From: Piliocolobus tephrosceles
Taxonomy: Eukaryota; Chordata; Mammalia; Primates; Cercopithecidae
Length of the DNA: 64,000 bases
Assembly: GCF_002776525.5 (NCBI RefSeq)
Contig: NC_045441.1
Location: forward strand, 107,878,041-107,942,040
Reading direction: 5' to 3'
Position 1 is the stretch's first letter. Each line of letters opens with the position of its first letter. Shown one piece after another: positions 45,888 to 58,689 of this stretch. A program made the position numbers and the translations under genes. The notes below the pieces were generated by a model that ran no database searches, was not told where the DNA came from, and saw only the letters and a program-made list of their open reading frames with translations.

Positions 45888-48087
45888 AAGACTTGTTCCA
45901 TCTCGAACGTATCTCAAAATAATAAGAGCTATTTATGAGAAACCCACAGCCAATATCATACTGAATGGGCAAAAACTGGAAGCATTCCCTTTGAAAACTG
46001 CAACAAGACAGGGATGCCCTCTCTTACCACTCCATTCAACATAGTGTTGGAAGTTCTGGCTAGGGCAATCAGGCAAGAGAAAGAAATCAAGGGTATTCAG
46101 TTAGGAAAAGAAGAAGTCAAATTGTCCCTGTTTGCAGATGACATGATTGTATATTTAGAAAACCCCATTGTCTCAGCCCAGAATCTCCTTAAGGTGATAA
46201 GCAACCTCAGCAAAGTCTCAGGATACAAAATCAATGTGCAAAAATCACAAGCATTCTTATACACCAGTAACAATCAAACAGAGAGCCAAATCATGAATGA
46301 ACTCCCATTCACAATAGCTTCAAAGAGAATAAAATACCTAGGAATCCAACTTACAAGGGATGTAAAGGACCTCTTCAAGGAGAAGTACAAACCACTGCTC
46401 AGTGAAATCAAAGAGGACACAAACAAATGGAAGAACATACCATCCTCAAGGATAGGAAGAATCAATATCGTGAAAATGGCCATACTACCCAAGGTAATTT
46501 ATAGATTCAATGCCATCCCCATTAAGCTACCAATGACTTTCTTCACAGATTTGGAAAAAAACTGCTTTAAAGTTCATTTGGAACCAAAAAAAGAGCCCGC
46601 ATTGCCAAGACCATCCTAAGCCAAAAGAACAAGCTGGAGGCATCACACTACCTGACTTCAAACTATACTCCAAGGCTACAGTAACCAAAACAGCTTGATA
46701 CTGGTACTAAAACAGAGGTATAGACCAATGGAAAAAACAGAACCATCAGAAATAATACCACACATCTACAGCCATCTGATCTTTGACAAACCTGACAAAA
46801 ACAAGAAATGGGGAAAAGATTCCCTATTTAATAAATGGTACTGGGAAAATTGGCTAGCCATAAGTTGAAATCTGAAACTGGATCCTTTCCTTACTCCTTA
46901 TACGAAAATTAATTCAAGATGGATTAGAGACTTAAATGTTAGACCTAAAACCATAAAAACCCTAGAAGAAAACCTAGATAATACCATTCAGGACATAGGC
47001 ATGGGCATGGACTTCATGTCTGAAACACCAAAAGCAACGGCAGCAAAAGCCAAAATTGACAAATGTGAACTAATTAAACTAAAGAGCTGCTGCTCAGCAA
47101 AAGAAACTACCATCAGAGTGAGCAGGCAACCTACAGAATGGGAGAACATTTTTGCAATCTACTCATCTGACAAAGGGCTAATATCCAGAACCTACAAAGA
47201 AGTCAAACAAATTTACAAGAAAAGAACAAAAAACTCCATCAAAAAGTGAGCAAAGGATATAAACAGACATTTCTCAAAAGAAGACATTCAAACGGCCCAC
47301 AGACACATGAAAAATGTTCATCATCACTCGTCATCAGAGAAATGCAAATCAAAACCACAATGAGATACCATCTCACACCAGTCAGAATGGCAATCATTAA
47401 TCAGGAAACAACAGGTGCTGGAGAGGATGTGGAGAAATAGGAACACTTTTACACTGTTGGTGGGACTGTAAACTAGTTCAACCATTGTGGAAAACAGTGT
47501 GGTGTTTCCTCAAGGATCTAGAACTAGAAATACCATTTGACCCAGCCATCCCATTACTGGGTATATACGCAAAGGATTATAAATCATGCTGCTATAAAGA
47601 CACATGCACACATATGTTTATTGCAACACTATTCGCAATAGCAAAGACTTGGAATCAACCCAAATGTCCATCAGTGACAGACTGGATTAAGAAAATGTGG
47701 TGCATATACACCATGGAATACTATGCAGCCATAAAAAAGGATGAGTTCGTGTCCTTTGTAGGGACATGGATGCAGCTGGAAACCATCATTCTCAGCAAAC
47801 TATCACAAGAACAGAAAACCAAACACCACATGTTCTCACTCATAGGTGGGAATTGAACAATGAGATCACTTGGACACAGGAAGGGGAACATCACACACTG
47901 GGGGCTATTGTGGGGAGGGGGGAGGGATAGCATTAGGAGATATACCTAATGTAAATGACGAGCAGCACACCAACATGGCACATGTATACATATGTAACAA
48001 ACCTGCACGTTGTGCACATGTAACCTAGAACTTAAAGTATAATAGTAATAATGATAATAATAATAATAAAAAGACTTGTCCCATCTC
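45888..48087 (+). mobile_element. 5'-truncated L1PA-type LINE-1 with 17-bp target duplication
   Basis: Body 45905-48070. AAGACTTGTTCCATCTC (45888-45904) recurs at 48071-48087 with one change. It begins inside the ORF2 reverse-transcriptase domain and keeps the FADD region intact. A 201-codon open frame runs at 46014-46619, followed by a frameshift. The 3' UTR after 47856 has the G-rich tract and ends in an (ATA)n-rich tail. Not mobile: no ORF1, no endonuclease domain. Confidence 0.96.
46014..47856 (+). pseudogene. Broken L1 ORF2 remnant
   Basis: Open pieces 46014-46619, 47001-47249, 47246-47440 and 47485-47856 follow the ORF2 order. They run from the RT palm (FADDMI motif encoded at about 46131-46148) to the C-terminal end '...KTKHHMFSLIGGN'. 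Frameshifts and stops lie near 46550-47000 and 47250-47480. Confidence 0.92.
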
Positions 48088-48330
48088 TGAGTACTTCTCC
48101 CATTACTACCACCCACTCTTGTTTCCCATCTAGGATTTCTGCAATTGCTTTGTAGCTGGTCTTCCTGCTCTTATAATTCATTAGGCATATAGAATTCAGA
48201 GCAATATTTAAAAAAATACAAGTTAAATTGCATCATTCATTCTCTTCTTTAAAACACTACAATGCTGTCCAGTGACACTCAGTATAAAATCCCAAGTCTT
48301 TGTTATAGCTTCCTTTCTTCCAGAATTCAT

Positions 48331-50554
48331 CTTTAGGAATTCTTGAATCAAGAATCTATAGGTGGTAAATAGTCTTAATCTGCAGATCTACTCTTTAAAT
48401 TTTTCATTCTTGAATTTCACTGTGATGTGTATTTATTTTCATCTATATTCCTCATGACTTACACTTCTCAAGTATGAGGAGTCCTTTTTAATTGGGTAAA
48501 AACTTCTGTCATTGCCTCAGAATAAGGATAATGTCAATATCTCTGCATTTTCTCCTTCAAGAAGTACATTTACGTTTACACTACACTTCAATTTGCACCC
48601 CTGTGTCTTAACTTCTCCTTGAATTTTTCTATCTTTTTATTTTTCTGTGCTGCGTTCTGAGAAATTTGCTCAGTAATATTTTTGTATATCATTTCTCTCC
48701 TCACTTGTGTCCAATCTACTGTTAATGTATGCATTGAATTTTCAAATCGCTATGTTTATTTTTTCTAAAAATTTGAGTTGATTATTTAAAACATCTGTGT
48801 GTTCTATGGAGGTAGTCTTAATCCTTTCTTGTGGTTTGATTATTTTTAGGACTTCATTTATGTTAAACTAATTTTTGTAGCATTTTCCTAGTAGTTATAT
48901 TAAGTTGTTTGGAGTCTAATTCTACTGTGGGTGATGTCTACTGTTGTACTCTCAGACATTTTGTAATTTCAGGTTTTGAGTGTATATTCAATGGAGTATT
49001 CATGAAGCGAACTATGTTTCTCCAAAAGGTAATTTGGTTGCTTCTGCCAGGTATACTAGGCTTCAGCAGGGCCCTCGTGCAATTTTTATGTAAATGCTTA
49101 AGCTTAGGGATTTGGATACCATGCAGATAATATAAAATCTATCTCCACAGTCATGAGAGATACAGTTCTATGATAACATTCTCAGGGAAATATTTTTGGT
49201 TCATTCAAGCCCAGTTTGAAATAGAGAATTCTTGTGGTCTCCTTGTGTTGATTTTTTTTCCCAATTCACTATTTTATTAGGCATGTAGACTTTTAAATTT
49301 TGGGATTTACTGCAAGAGGTCTTGATCATCATATTTTAACTTTTGCAAGCCTAAGGTTTTGTTGCTGTCCTTTTCTGAACATTAAAAGTCGAGCCTCTGG
49401 ATTACCTTGTGCAAAATTTCTTCCAAAGACAACCACATTATCAGTTCTAATTTGCTGTTTCTTCTCACTTTTGGTTCTTGGTGATTTTCTTTTTCAAATT
49501 TTAATATATTCAGCCATGAACTTTTGTTCATTTGATTCTTTGTTTGCAATGGTCTTTCCAACGTTTACAGGTATTTAGTAATGGAGGTTATTGCATGGCA
49601 TGTTGTATTTCAAAGGTTTGAATTCGATTGTTTACAGATATTCTTTCTCCCACTTACCATATCTACTCCACTCATTTTAAATTAGCATTTCACTCATTTT
49701 ATACCCCATCTGATATTAGAATTTAGTCAAATTTTTGTCAAACCCTACATATTTCTCTGTCTTTGCTATTCTACATATCAAAAAAAATTGTTCTGTTGCT
49801 TTTCCTTTTTTTCTTTTTTATCATATTATTTACAAAGTCAGAAGTAAAAGACAAATTAAAGATGATTTGTACCTTATTCAGATGAGGCTAATGTTTTCAC
49901 TTTTACTTGTTGTTATTTGTGACTTTCATTGAATCAATAATTAATCCAAATTTTATCATTTCAAAATGATATGTGAACTGAAGTCTTTTTTATTTTTTAA
50001 TGTTTCATTATGGGAAATTCTACACATATACACAAGTAAAGCTGGAGTCTTCTTGACTATTCTTATGTTTGTCTTGAAGTCAAAATAAAAGAAAACTTAA
50101 GGTTGAGATTTCATAAGTTTGGAATCCAAACTGTTTCATGTGTTCTAGTTAATAAATCTTTACCTTAGATTTAAAAAAGAACAGGAAGACTAATCTGTTT
50201 CCATTGAAATTTCTTGAGGACAAGAATTTATCTTTCATTAGAGCAACTAATGAGATTCTGACATCATGCTGGCACTCAAAGATAATTTTACACTTAAACT
50301 AGTTTGTTTGTATAGACATATTAAATGCTGGTCTTATTGAGCTCAAGCTATGTCAGGATCTAGAGCTATAGACCATCTTTCTCATGTTAGGTTTTAGGCT
50401 TGATTTGGGACAGTCTCCCACTCCCCTCATACTCGATTTTTCCCTTTACTTATAACATTGTATGGTATTATTTTTCAAGCTTACATATGTTGGAGATTTT
50501 CTGCTCTGTCTTCCCACAAAAGAAGTTAAAAACTGAAGTTTCCAATGCTCAAAT
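48331..50554. other. Unassigned, T-rich on the plus strand
   Basis: 48330-49700 is T-rich with long weak open frames. It loosely resembles antisense sequence of an old LINE, but no block is firm. No exon called. Confidence 0.35.
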
Positions 50555-50780
50555 CTGTATTAAGCACTTATTACAATAAAGAGATATATTTTCAATGCCT
50601 GTTAACATATGTGATTATGTTTGCTTCTGACAACCATATGTAAAGTTAACAGACCAGGAGTTCTCCCATTTCACTGGATGAGAAAACTGATGCTCATGGG
50701 GATCAGGTAACTTGGGAAAGTTCTCAAGGTTTTTAAAGGCACATCTGATAATTAGACCTAGACATGCTGACTCCAGTTCC
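50555..50780 (-). repeat. MIR SINE
   Basis: 'gtattaagcacttattacaa', 'catttcactggatgagaaaa', 'gatcaggtaacttgggaaag' and 'acatgctgactccagttcc' are in antisense MIR order. Confidence 0.75.
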
Positions 50781-51824
50781 AGTGTTCCTCTCATTTATTT
50801 TTCTCAATGCTGTCTTCTTTTATATAAGCCACTGATACTTAGGCACTGTGAGCAAGATAAATATGAGACTCCTTTTGTCAAAAGGAGTTCACTCTCAAAT
50901 TGTGAGATATAGATTGGACTGATTAAGATTTAAGTAACTATGCGTCAAGTAATACAGGATACGATGAGTATCAAATCTGCAATACAGAGTGAGTGCTTGC
51001 TTATGTAAATAAGTGAAATCAAAGGATAATCAGAAAATGTCTCATAACCGCGGTGGGAATGGGACTGAGCATTGCAGACAAATAAGTTTGGGGTGCTCAA
51101 GAGGGAGAGCAGATTGAATAATAGGAAGGAAGATGGGAGAGGCGAATGTGCAGAAACTGGAGGTACAGGAATACTTAGGTAAAAATGAACCTCTGTGATT
51201 ATAGTAGAAAGTTTGATAGCAAATAATACCTAAGTATATACCATCAGTTCTGGTTGCAGGTTTGCACACACAGTTCCTGGAGGGCTTACTGATATTACCT
51301 GAATGGTCATTGTGTACATGCATATCTTATCCTGAAAAATCTATCTAATAATTGAACCCACAAATTTGAAATAACAGAAATAAATGTGAGACTGATCAGG
51401 TGTAAAAAAGCTCCTTGTTTATTTAGAAAGAGTACAGGAATGGTTACATTTTCATAGTACCTGTTATCTGTAAGATTGCTGATCTCTTTATGCACTGAGA
51501 AAACCAGTGGCATTTGATATTCACTAGGAAGAAAAGGGGCCTTTTACAGTTCCATATCTGCACACCAGATTATTGTGTTAGACAGCTCTCAGGGATCCTG
51601 TGCATAATTAGCAGGTGATCACTTCCATTTTTGAGGCACCAAAGTCATAAGAAATACACTTTTGCAAATACATTTGGAGTCATAATTAAACCCTTGTTAC
51701 CACAATAGGCTGTGCCTATTTCATATCACATACATGTGATTAATTCAAAGAAATGAAAAATGTCAACGTACAAGTCAAAACGCACACTTACAGCTTTTTG
51801 CTATTCTGAGATGACATCTGAAAA
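50781..51824. other. Unique DNA
   Basis: Open frames are short and featureless. No repeat recognised. Confidence 0.5.
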
Positions 51825-51990
51825 AGAGCAGTTTGGAGTGAGAATTTTTCCATTAACATTGCTGATCAGCATGTGCTATCAATTCTCTATTGATGTCAAT
51901 TATTAGCAGTTGCTATGAGTTTTCCATTACTTTTAATGATTGGCAGTGGCTAAAAATTTGCGTGCTTTCCATGACCGGTATTTGCTGCAA
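51825..51990. repeat. Degenerate ~37-bp tandem repeat
   Basis: The core 'agca(t/g)...tgctat/ggcta' recurs with GCTA at 51875, 51912 and 51949 and GCTG at 51984 (spacing 37, 37, 35). The units start '(c/t)att' and end in a T-rich run. Copies are far apart in sequence, so this is an ancient array. Confidence 0.45.
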
Positions 51991-52424
51991 ACTCTCCTCC
52001 TAATTCTTTGGTCACTCTTTGTAACGATTTTGCTTTGGGCTCTCTATTTGCTATTATTGTATTCTGAATTTTAATGGTTGGCCAGAACTCTAATTTTTTG
52101 CCAAAAACAATTCTGAACAGTATTTAGCATTTTCTATGAATACTTCACTTTGTTTGTTTGGTTTTTTTTTTTACTTATACATGCATTTAAATTTAAGTTA
52201 AATCAATTAGAACATATAACACAAAGGAATTCTAAACACCGGACACATGTGTAATGGAAGACATCTAGTGAACTGCAAGGTTTCAGTCCTATAGCATTTT
52301 TGGAGAGTGGAATTCCAGCTCCAGATTAATTTAAAAATGTTTATTTATTAGACATTGACTACGGGGCAATAGTTTATGATCAATAGGTTGTGGGAAAGAA
52401 TGTTATATATATTTTTTCTTTCTG
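51991..52424. other. Unique DNA
   Basis: Nothing recognised. Confidence 0.45.
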
Positions 52425-52445
52425 TTTTTTTTTTTTTTTTTTTTT
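52425..52445 (-). repeat. T21 run
   Basis: Uninterrupted T run followed by AATTTTGGGGGTTC. It may be the antisense tail of a retroelement. Confidence 0.85.
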
Positions 52446-52529
52446 AATTTTGGGGGTTCATTTGCCAGGAATAGGTGATTGAATTGAGGTGGGCGTGAAA
52501 GATGAAAAATCTTTTCTGGGACTGGTTAG

Positions 52530-52700
52530 ATTTTCTTTAAATTTATTTTATTGTATATATTTATGGTGTACAGTGTGTTTTGATATGGTTCTCCCAGAAT
52601 ACAAGAAACTCTAGGAAAAAGTAATTTAATATTATACCCATCATTCTTAATTCGTAACTGCCATTATTTCTGCCCCAAATAGTCTTCTCTACCACCACAG
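52530..52700 (-). mobile_element. L1M 3' UTR fragment, antisense
   Basis: 'tatatttatggtgtacagtg', 'tgttttgatatggttctccc' and 'atacccatcattcttaattc' match the family seen at 21600-21745. Confidence 0.6.
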
Positions 52701-55594
52701 AGTACATCTGTATTTCTGTCCTTAGCATGCACACCCCAGCCACACCACAGATTCTTCTGTATCCTCTTTATAGCAAGTCCAGTTCTGTATAGGCTTTGGG
52801 TTCTTCTCTTCATTATGGTGAAACAAGATATTTTGTTTCTGTTTGCTGTTGTTGTTGTTGTTTGTTTTGGTGGTGGTATATTATCTGACAGTTGTAGAAG
52901 GTGTCAACTTGCTGATTTTCTGGGAGGCAAAACAGGGAGAGTTATTTTTGCTTTTCCTTTTGGTCTCTGAGAGGTATTTCTGGCACTTAGTTTATTTTCG
53001 CATGTTTGTGGAAGAAATAACCTCTTTCTTCTGCCCATCTGACTTTGGCTCTTGGAGAGAAGGAGTAGGGTGTTAGGACTGAGGGACTTGGAGATGTGCT
53101 GTTCAAAATACTGAATCTTGGTTTAGATATTATAAACTTCTGAAGTCGGAACTGGGTTAAGGCGAGGCTCAGGACTGTGGTTAATTGTAATTTTTGTTTA
53201 AAAATAACATTGCTTGAAAAATATTGTTTGCAAAACATAGAAAATATTTTGGCTATGTTATTGCCATTTACATCTGTAAACACATTTATATGCTTTTAAG
53301 CAGTTCTACTCTGATGCCTTAACAATCTTTTTTCCCCCCTCAATCTGGATCTCATCAGCTTTTCTTTTACTGATTGGGAACCTTAGTTTTAAAGTTTATG
53401 CTGAGCTTAGAGTTACCTTGCACATGACATTTCCCTAAATTGCAGCTAAATTTAATAGATTTTAAAAATTATGTCAGTGTTGTATGTGTTTTATCACTTA
53501 AGAATGCATTTTATTATAAAAGCATTCTAAGTAAAACTTTATAAACTTTGAACCTCCATCTTGCACTCTGTCTTACTCTACTTTTTAATAGTATGCTTAC
53601 CAATCAGTCATCTTCCTCATAAAGCAGCTCTTTCGGAGACAATCCAGAAAGACACTCATAGTTATGAAATAATGGCACCTTTGTCAGAGAACTTGAGCTT
53701 CCACCTCTTTAATGCACATTTCATAAGCATTTTGGGGGCACTAAGTTGTTAGTTTTATGTTTTCTGCTTTAAAAGAACCAGGAGATGAAGAAGATTACCT
53801 TTGGCAGCTCTGCTCCATGCCATCACTTTGTTGTCATTCTTGGAATGTCTCAGAAGGTTTTACTAGGTAAAGGCCTCTATAAATTCCAGGTGTTGACCAT
53901 ATGTTCATCATTGCATCCACAAACAGAAAAATGGTTTTATTTTCAAATCTGACTTCCTTGTATAAGTGCAACAAATCCTGCAGACTTGTTAGTACATAAC
54001 TGTGAAAATCTTTACATAGTGTGAACTTTCTTTGCAAGTTAAGTTAAAAGCCAAAGAAAAATAGAACAGCCCACTCACATTCTCCCACTGCTCTACTATG
54101 CCAAAGAAAAGTTTTTGTGAAATTTACAAGGAACTATGCTATTTATTTCCCTAGTCCATCTGAAGGCAGTGAAATTGGGGAGAAGTAGAATTCTTGCTTC
54201 ATTAGTTTTGTCATCATGTAGGAATGGTTTTGGTTCTCTTTTTGGCTACTATTAACTAGTTAAGTTTCAGGAGCTGCCATCTTATAGCTCCAGCGTGCTC
54301 TGTAATTTGTCAGACAACCTAACACATCTTGCACTCTGATGCCAAACCTTGGATGACAGTGGAGAGTAAGATAATTAGATGACCCAGTGTCCTAATCTCA
54401 TCCCAACTGTGCTTTTCATCCACCTCCCTGTTTGGATAATTTGAGAAAAGAAGGAAACAAAAAAGAGGCCAAAAATGAGAGAGGTCCACAAAGATGACAC
54501 AAGCACTGAGACATCTTAGCGGAACACGAGCCTCCAAAGCTCCTCTAGTCATTTTTAGCCATAGTTTACAGCTTCTGGGCACTTCTGCTCAGTTTTGTGC
54601 TCAAAGGAATCAACCCAGAATAGTTTAGTAATCTTTAAGGGAAAGCAAGGTTGTTTGCAGAAAAGGAGAACATTATTTTTATGTTCATCAATGTTCATTT
54701 AAATTGAGTTATATATGTAAGTATTAAAAATTGTAGAAATAGTTGTGAACATTGGCACAATAGAGACAAACTAGCAGATAATGAATAACCACAACATTAC
54801 ATTACTTTGAATAGTTGTCTTCTTCAACTTTGAAAATTTCCTTATTTGGATTAAAGCTTTTAGTTTTCATTATAAGACAGGAAAGCCTATATGTATATTG
54901 GGTATACCTTAAACTTCAAATATTTTATATTTATATAATTTGCTACTAAGCAAATCATACACTTGTATTGGAGGCACAGGCTTTATTTAAGCTAAAAACC
55001 AGTTGTGCTTTAAAATAGAATTATGAAGTGAATTCTGACAACTCTGTTTATTAAGGGTTCTTTCTTGGTGCATACATTAATTTCTATCTTTTACCTACAA
55101 AATATGCACAGTCAAATCTTGATTATATGAACTAATGGAGAAAATTTGTGAGTAATATAACAAATTATTTGAAGTGATGGAAAATTCTGAAATGGCTCGT
55201 ATTCGACTTAGATGACAACATATTAGTAAAAGTAATATTATCTCTATTTTTGATCTGAAAAATTTATAATATTACTGATAAAATAGCACAACTACTTTGC
55301 AAAAATATGAAGGTCTGCCTTCACCATTTTACCCCTCATTTCACTGCTCAGATCCAGGAAGAAAGTGTTGTTACCCCTTGAGTTAACACAAATATGAAAC
55401 TCTTCTCTCTTGCAAGAAAGCTGTTTCATATCTTTCTTAAAGTTAGGAAAGTTCTTTTTACTCAATTCTTCTCCTTTGATGTCTAACAGATTTGAACCAA
55501 ATAAGATAGGGTTCATGCCAACTAAGTATTAAATAATTAATTAAAGAGAACTGGCTAAATGGGTGATCTTTAAGCACATGTTAACTTTTTAAAC
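52701..55594. other. Long unique stretch
   Basis: A short (TTG)n lies at 52845-52862. No exon, RNA or repeat recognised in about 2.9 kb. Confidence 0.45.
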
Positions 55595-55772
55595 ATGAAT
55601 TTATTTATTTATTTAGTATTTTGAGTATACAAGTGAAATTTTGTCACACGGATATATCTCATAATGGTGAAGTCTGGGCTTTTAGTGTGTCCGTCACCTG
55701 AATAGTAAGCAATGTACCCAATAGGTAATTTTTCAACTCTCACTCCCCTCCCACTTTTGGAGTCTCCAATAA
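55595..55772 (-). mobile_element. L1 3' UTR fragment, antisense
   Basis: 'tattttgagtatacaagtg', 'gtgtccgtcacctgaatag', 'gcaatgtacccaataggtaa' and 'ctcactcccctcccactttt' match the antisense 3' UTR of L1PB/L1MA-age elements. It follows an (ATTT)n start. Confidence 0.75.
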
Positions 55773-57584
55773 ACATGAATTTTTACAGTCATGCTTTATG
55801 ATTTCCTTTCAAAAATTTTCTAGTGATGAATTCTATAGTATTATTCCTGGATAATTGTTTTCCCTACCTAGGAAATATTTTAAAAGAAAATTATCTTTAC
55901 TTTTGTAGGTAAACTCAAGTTAGATGTTTTTTTAAAGTTCTTCATGCCACGTGTGTTTTTAAACTTTCGTAGCAGACTTGGATCTCCTTGTGCATTTAGA
56001 AAACTAAGCTCACAGCCAATAATAACAAACTTAAATCTCTGAGACCATTTTTTCTCCTCCAGACCATGTGATCTGTTCTTTCTCTACTTTCCCCAGGGTT
56101 TATTGGTGAAAGCCTGGAGTTTAACATGTGTTCAGTCTAAGTTGTGCAATGTAGGTTCATTTTGTTTCTTCACTCAGCTAAGCACACTGAAGGCAGGCAC
56201 GGGGTATTATAATAGCTCTACTGTATAACTGAAGGCAGTCAGCACTGAATGCACTCGATTCATCCTGAATCGATTAATTCAGGAATGAAGCAGTATAAGT
56301 CACTAATAAATAATCTTGATTAATACGAATTTTAAAAGAAAAAAACTCACTTGGCCATTTATAAATGTGTTTTTCCTCGAAAAATGTAATTCTCTTTTGT
56401 AAAATAATGCTGTTTGATTATTGCTTGTTTCATAACTCTTTTTCTCCTTTTTTGGGGGGGGGCTTTTATTACCATTAGAAAAAAAATATGGCATTCTGCC
56501 TGTACTACAACTTTTGTCCAGTCTTAAATTTGTGGGAATTATAGCAGGTTTCCTTCAACTCACTTTCAATAATCATAACTACATTCTTGTTAATGACATG
56601 ACTCTAAGTAACTCAGTGCTGAACAGAGTCTACTATAATCAGGAAGGAAATTATTTCCATTGGTATTCCTTGGACCTAGAGCTAGAATTGACATTTTGTT
56701 ATACTCGGTGACATGGCCTCTCTTCTGTAGGAGAAATAAAAGGTATTACCTACAAATAGGCAACAGGCACCTGACCTGTTGGATCAGGTTATGTTGTGTT
56801 ACGTGATGTGACATGCCCTGCAGTGACCTGCGGCAATGTCATTCTGTGTTACCCTGGTGGAGCTGTGCTGCTCTTTATTAACCAACCATCGGGATGGCTT
56901 ATCAGAAGAGGTCACAAAACATTTTCATGCCACTTTTGCATAGAAGTGGAGAATCAGCCACATTCTGAATTATTCCTCCTAGGAGTCACTTAAGGAAATC
57001 AAAGAGCACAAGAACCACAAGAATCACAGGAGTTTCCATTGTTTTAAAATTAGAATTCAAATTCTCAGGTACACAACAGAGACATGCATTTTATGAGACA
57101 AGGATGATGCATAGCCAGGGAACAAACTGTACTCTGAAACAAAAATGTTCCATCAAAAACACTTCCAGTGTTCTTAAAATAATCACTTACGCTTTCAAAT
57201 GGGTTTACTTACTTTTTATATAAAGTTGGTCCATAATTACTCTTTCTAATAAATCAAAGTTATCGTTTTAAATTATAGTGTGTAAATTAGAGGCCCCACC
57301 TAAAAGATGTGATAAAAGTGTGTCTTTAGTCTTCCCCTTGAGATGATTTTTATCAAGACAGTGGCTCTCTCTCAAGAAGAAACTATCTGAAATTATTACA
57401 TTATGTGATATTATGTGGAAAGAATCCATTGTGTTTGGTCATTTTTTTCTAATGATTTTAATAGTATTTTCCTATTGATACATCTTGCATATAAATTCAG
57501 TTTTAATGATCTGCATAAAGAACTGTACAATATTACATAGGTACATCTATCTAGTGATTTTAAAGTAATTACTGGTGCATGGAA
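55773..57584. other. Unique DNA, with one GC-richer patch
   Basis: A bulged hairpin lies at 56259-56289, a G9 run at about 56454-56462, and a GC-richer patch at 56700-57000 with a 65-codon plus-strand open frame (56796-56993) of no recognisable family. No gene called. Confidence 0.4.
56259..56289. repeat. Hairpin with one bulge
   Basis: TTCATCCTGAAT, loop CGATTA, ATTCAGGAATGAA: twelve paired bases with a single bulged base. Confidence 0.8.
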
Positions 57585-57612
57585 CAGAATATAACCTTTT
57601 GGTTATATTCTG
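57585..57612. repeat. Perfect 12-bp hairpin
   Basis: CAGAATATAACC, loop TTTT, GGTTATATTCTG. It lies 52 bp left of the large inverted repeat. Confidence 0.93.
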
Positions 57613-57663
57613 CAGTAAAAGGGATAGGTTAGAAAGGTTTTTATGCAAATTAGAAATGCTCTG

Positions 57664-57780
57664 TGTTGGAAGCCTAATTGTACTTTTTATTGTTAGACAA
57701 GTCAATACTGCTTTAATACACATTTTATAAGCTTCTTGCTGAAATTGTATATGAAAGGGACTGGTTTCCATAGATGAAAG
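57664..57780 (+). repeat. Left arm of 117-bp inverted repeat
   Basis: From TGTTGGAAGC to ATAGATGAAAG. Its reverse complement occurs at 58690-58806 with 6 differences and no gaps by hand alignment (111/117). Outside the arm, weak similarity may continue about 25 bp leftward with small gaps ('aaattag'). Confidence 0.93.
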
Positions 57781-58689
57781 GCATAATCTTAACAATGAGG
57801 CCACATAAGCAGAGTGGTTGAAGTACTGATAAAGGATTTGTTAGCTCCAACATAGAATAAGTCTTATTAGCCTTATTAGTCACTACTGTTTGACCCACTA
57901 TTAACTGTGTGAGTCCCATGCATTGCAAACTACGAAGGAACAGCACTGTATTTGGCCATTTAGAGTAAATGTAATCAAATATGAAGAGCATTTCAATTGC
58001 AAAGAATTAAGATCCACATCTTGTCCTTTGGTCTCCTCCTCATTCAAAGGGAGTTACCTGAATATTGGGGATTTTAATTTTCAAAAACTTTTGCTATTTA
58101 TACAGAGTTCAAAAATATCAAATATTACGTTCAACTTCTCTTTGTATAGCAACACAACTTCTATGTAAAGGAAATGCAAATTTAATGAGTCATTGATTAT
58201 AACATCATGAAAATTTAAGAGATTGAAAGAATATGAAACAGGAATTCTAATAAATCCAAATCATAAACACTTATCATTTGTGTCATTTTTATTTACAACT
58301 GATTATATTTTTCACCTAATTTAATAATGGAATAGATTAAGAACGGTTAGTATATAATATTTGCTAAGAGGAAATTTCCAGAAATCACAAAATCGTTAGA
58401 GAAGAAAAAATGTCCCAATTTAAAATTTGAATAATAGGGTTACGACAGTGTTAGACTCAATATTACAGCTATTCTGAGAGTCCTACTTATTTCATAACCT
58501 GATTTATCTACCCTCCTCCTGATTTTTTGAAACATATGTATTTATAATAAATTTATTGGATCCTTAAGTTAATGCTTTCTTTGTTTTCACGAGTATATAA
58601 TTATCCCCAAATTCATTGAGTTGTATACATTATGTGCAGCATTTTATGGTCATTCATAAAATATTTAGATTAAATACATACATAGAATA
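57781..58689. other. 909-bp spacer between inverted repeat arms
   Basis: AT-rich. It has no recognisable repeat, transposase or exon. Confidence 0.5.

Larger units (their letters stand above)
45780..48330 (+). repeat. Old repeat interrupted by L1
   Basis: Left part 45780-45904 ('aacctatgagtcaagctgg', 'ccttcagcaagacttgttcc') and right part 48071-48330 ('tctgcaattgctttgtagct', 'aaaacactacaatgctgtcc') join across the L1 into one known-looking mammalian repeat. I cannot name the family. Confidence 0.45.

Noticed and set aside
45888..48087. Active LINE-1
   Set aside because: 5'-truncated, no ORF1 or endonuclease domain, frameshifts after 46619.
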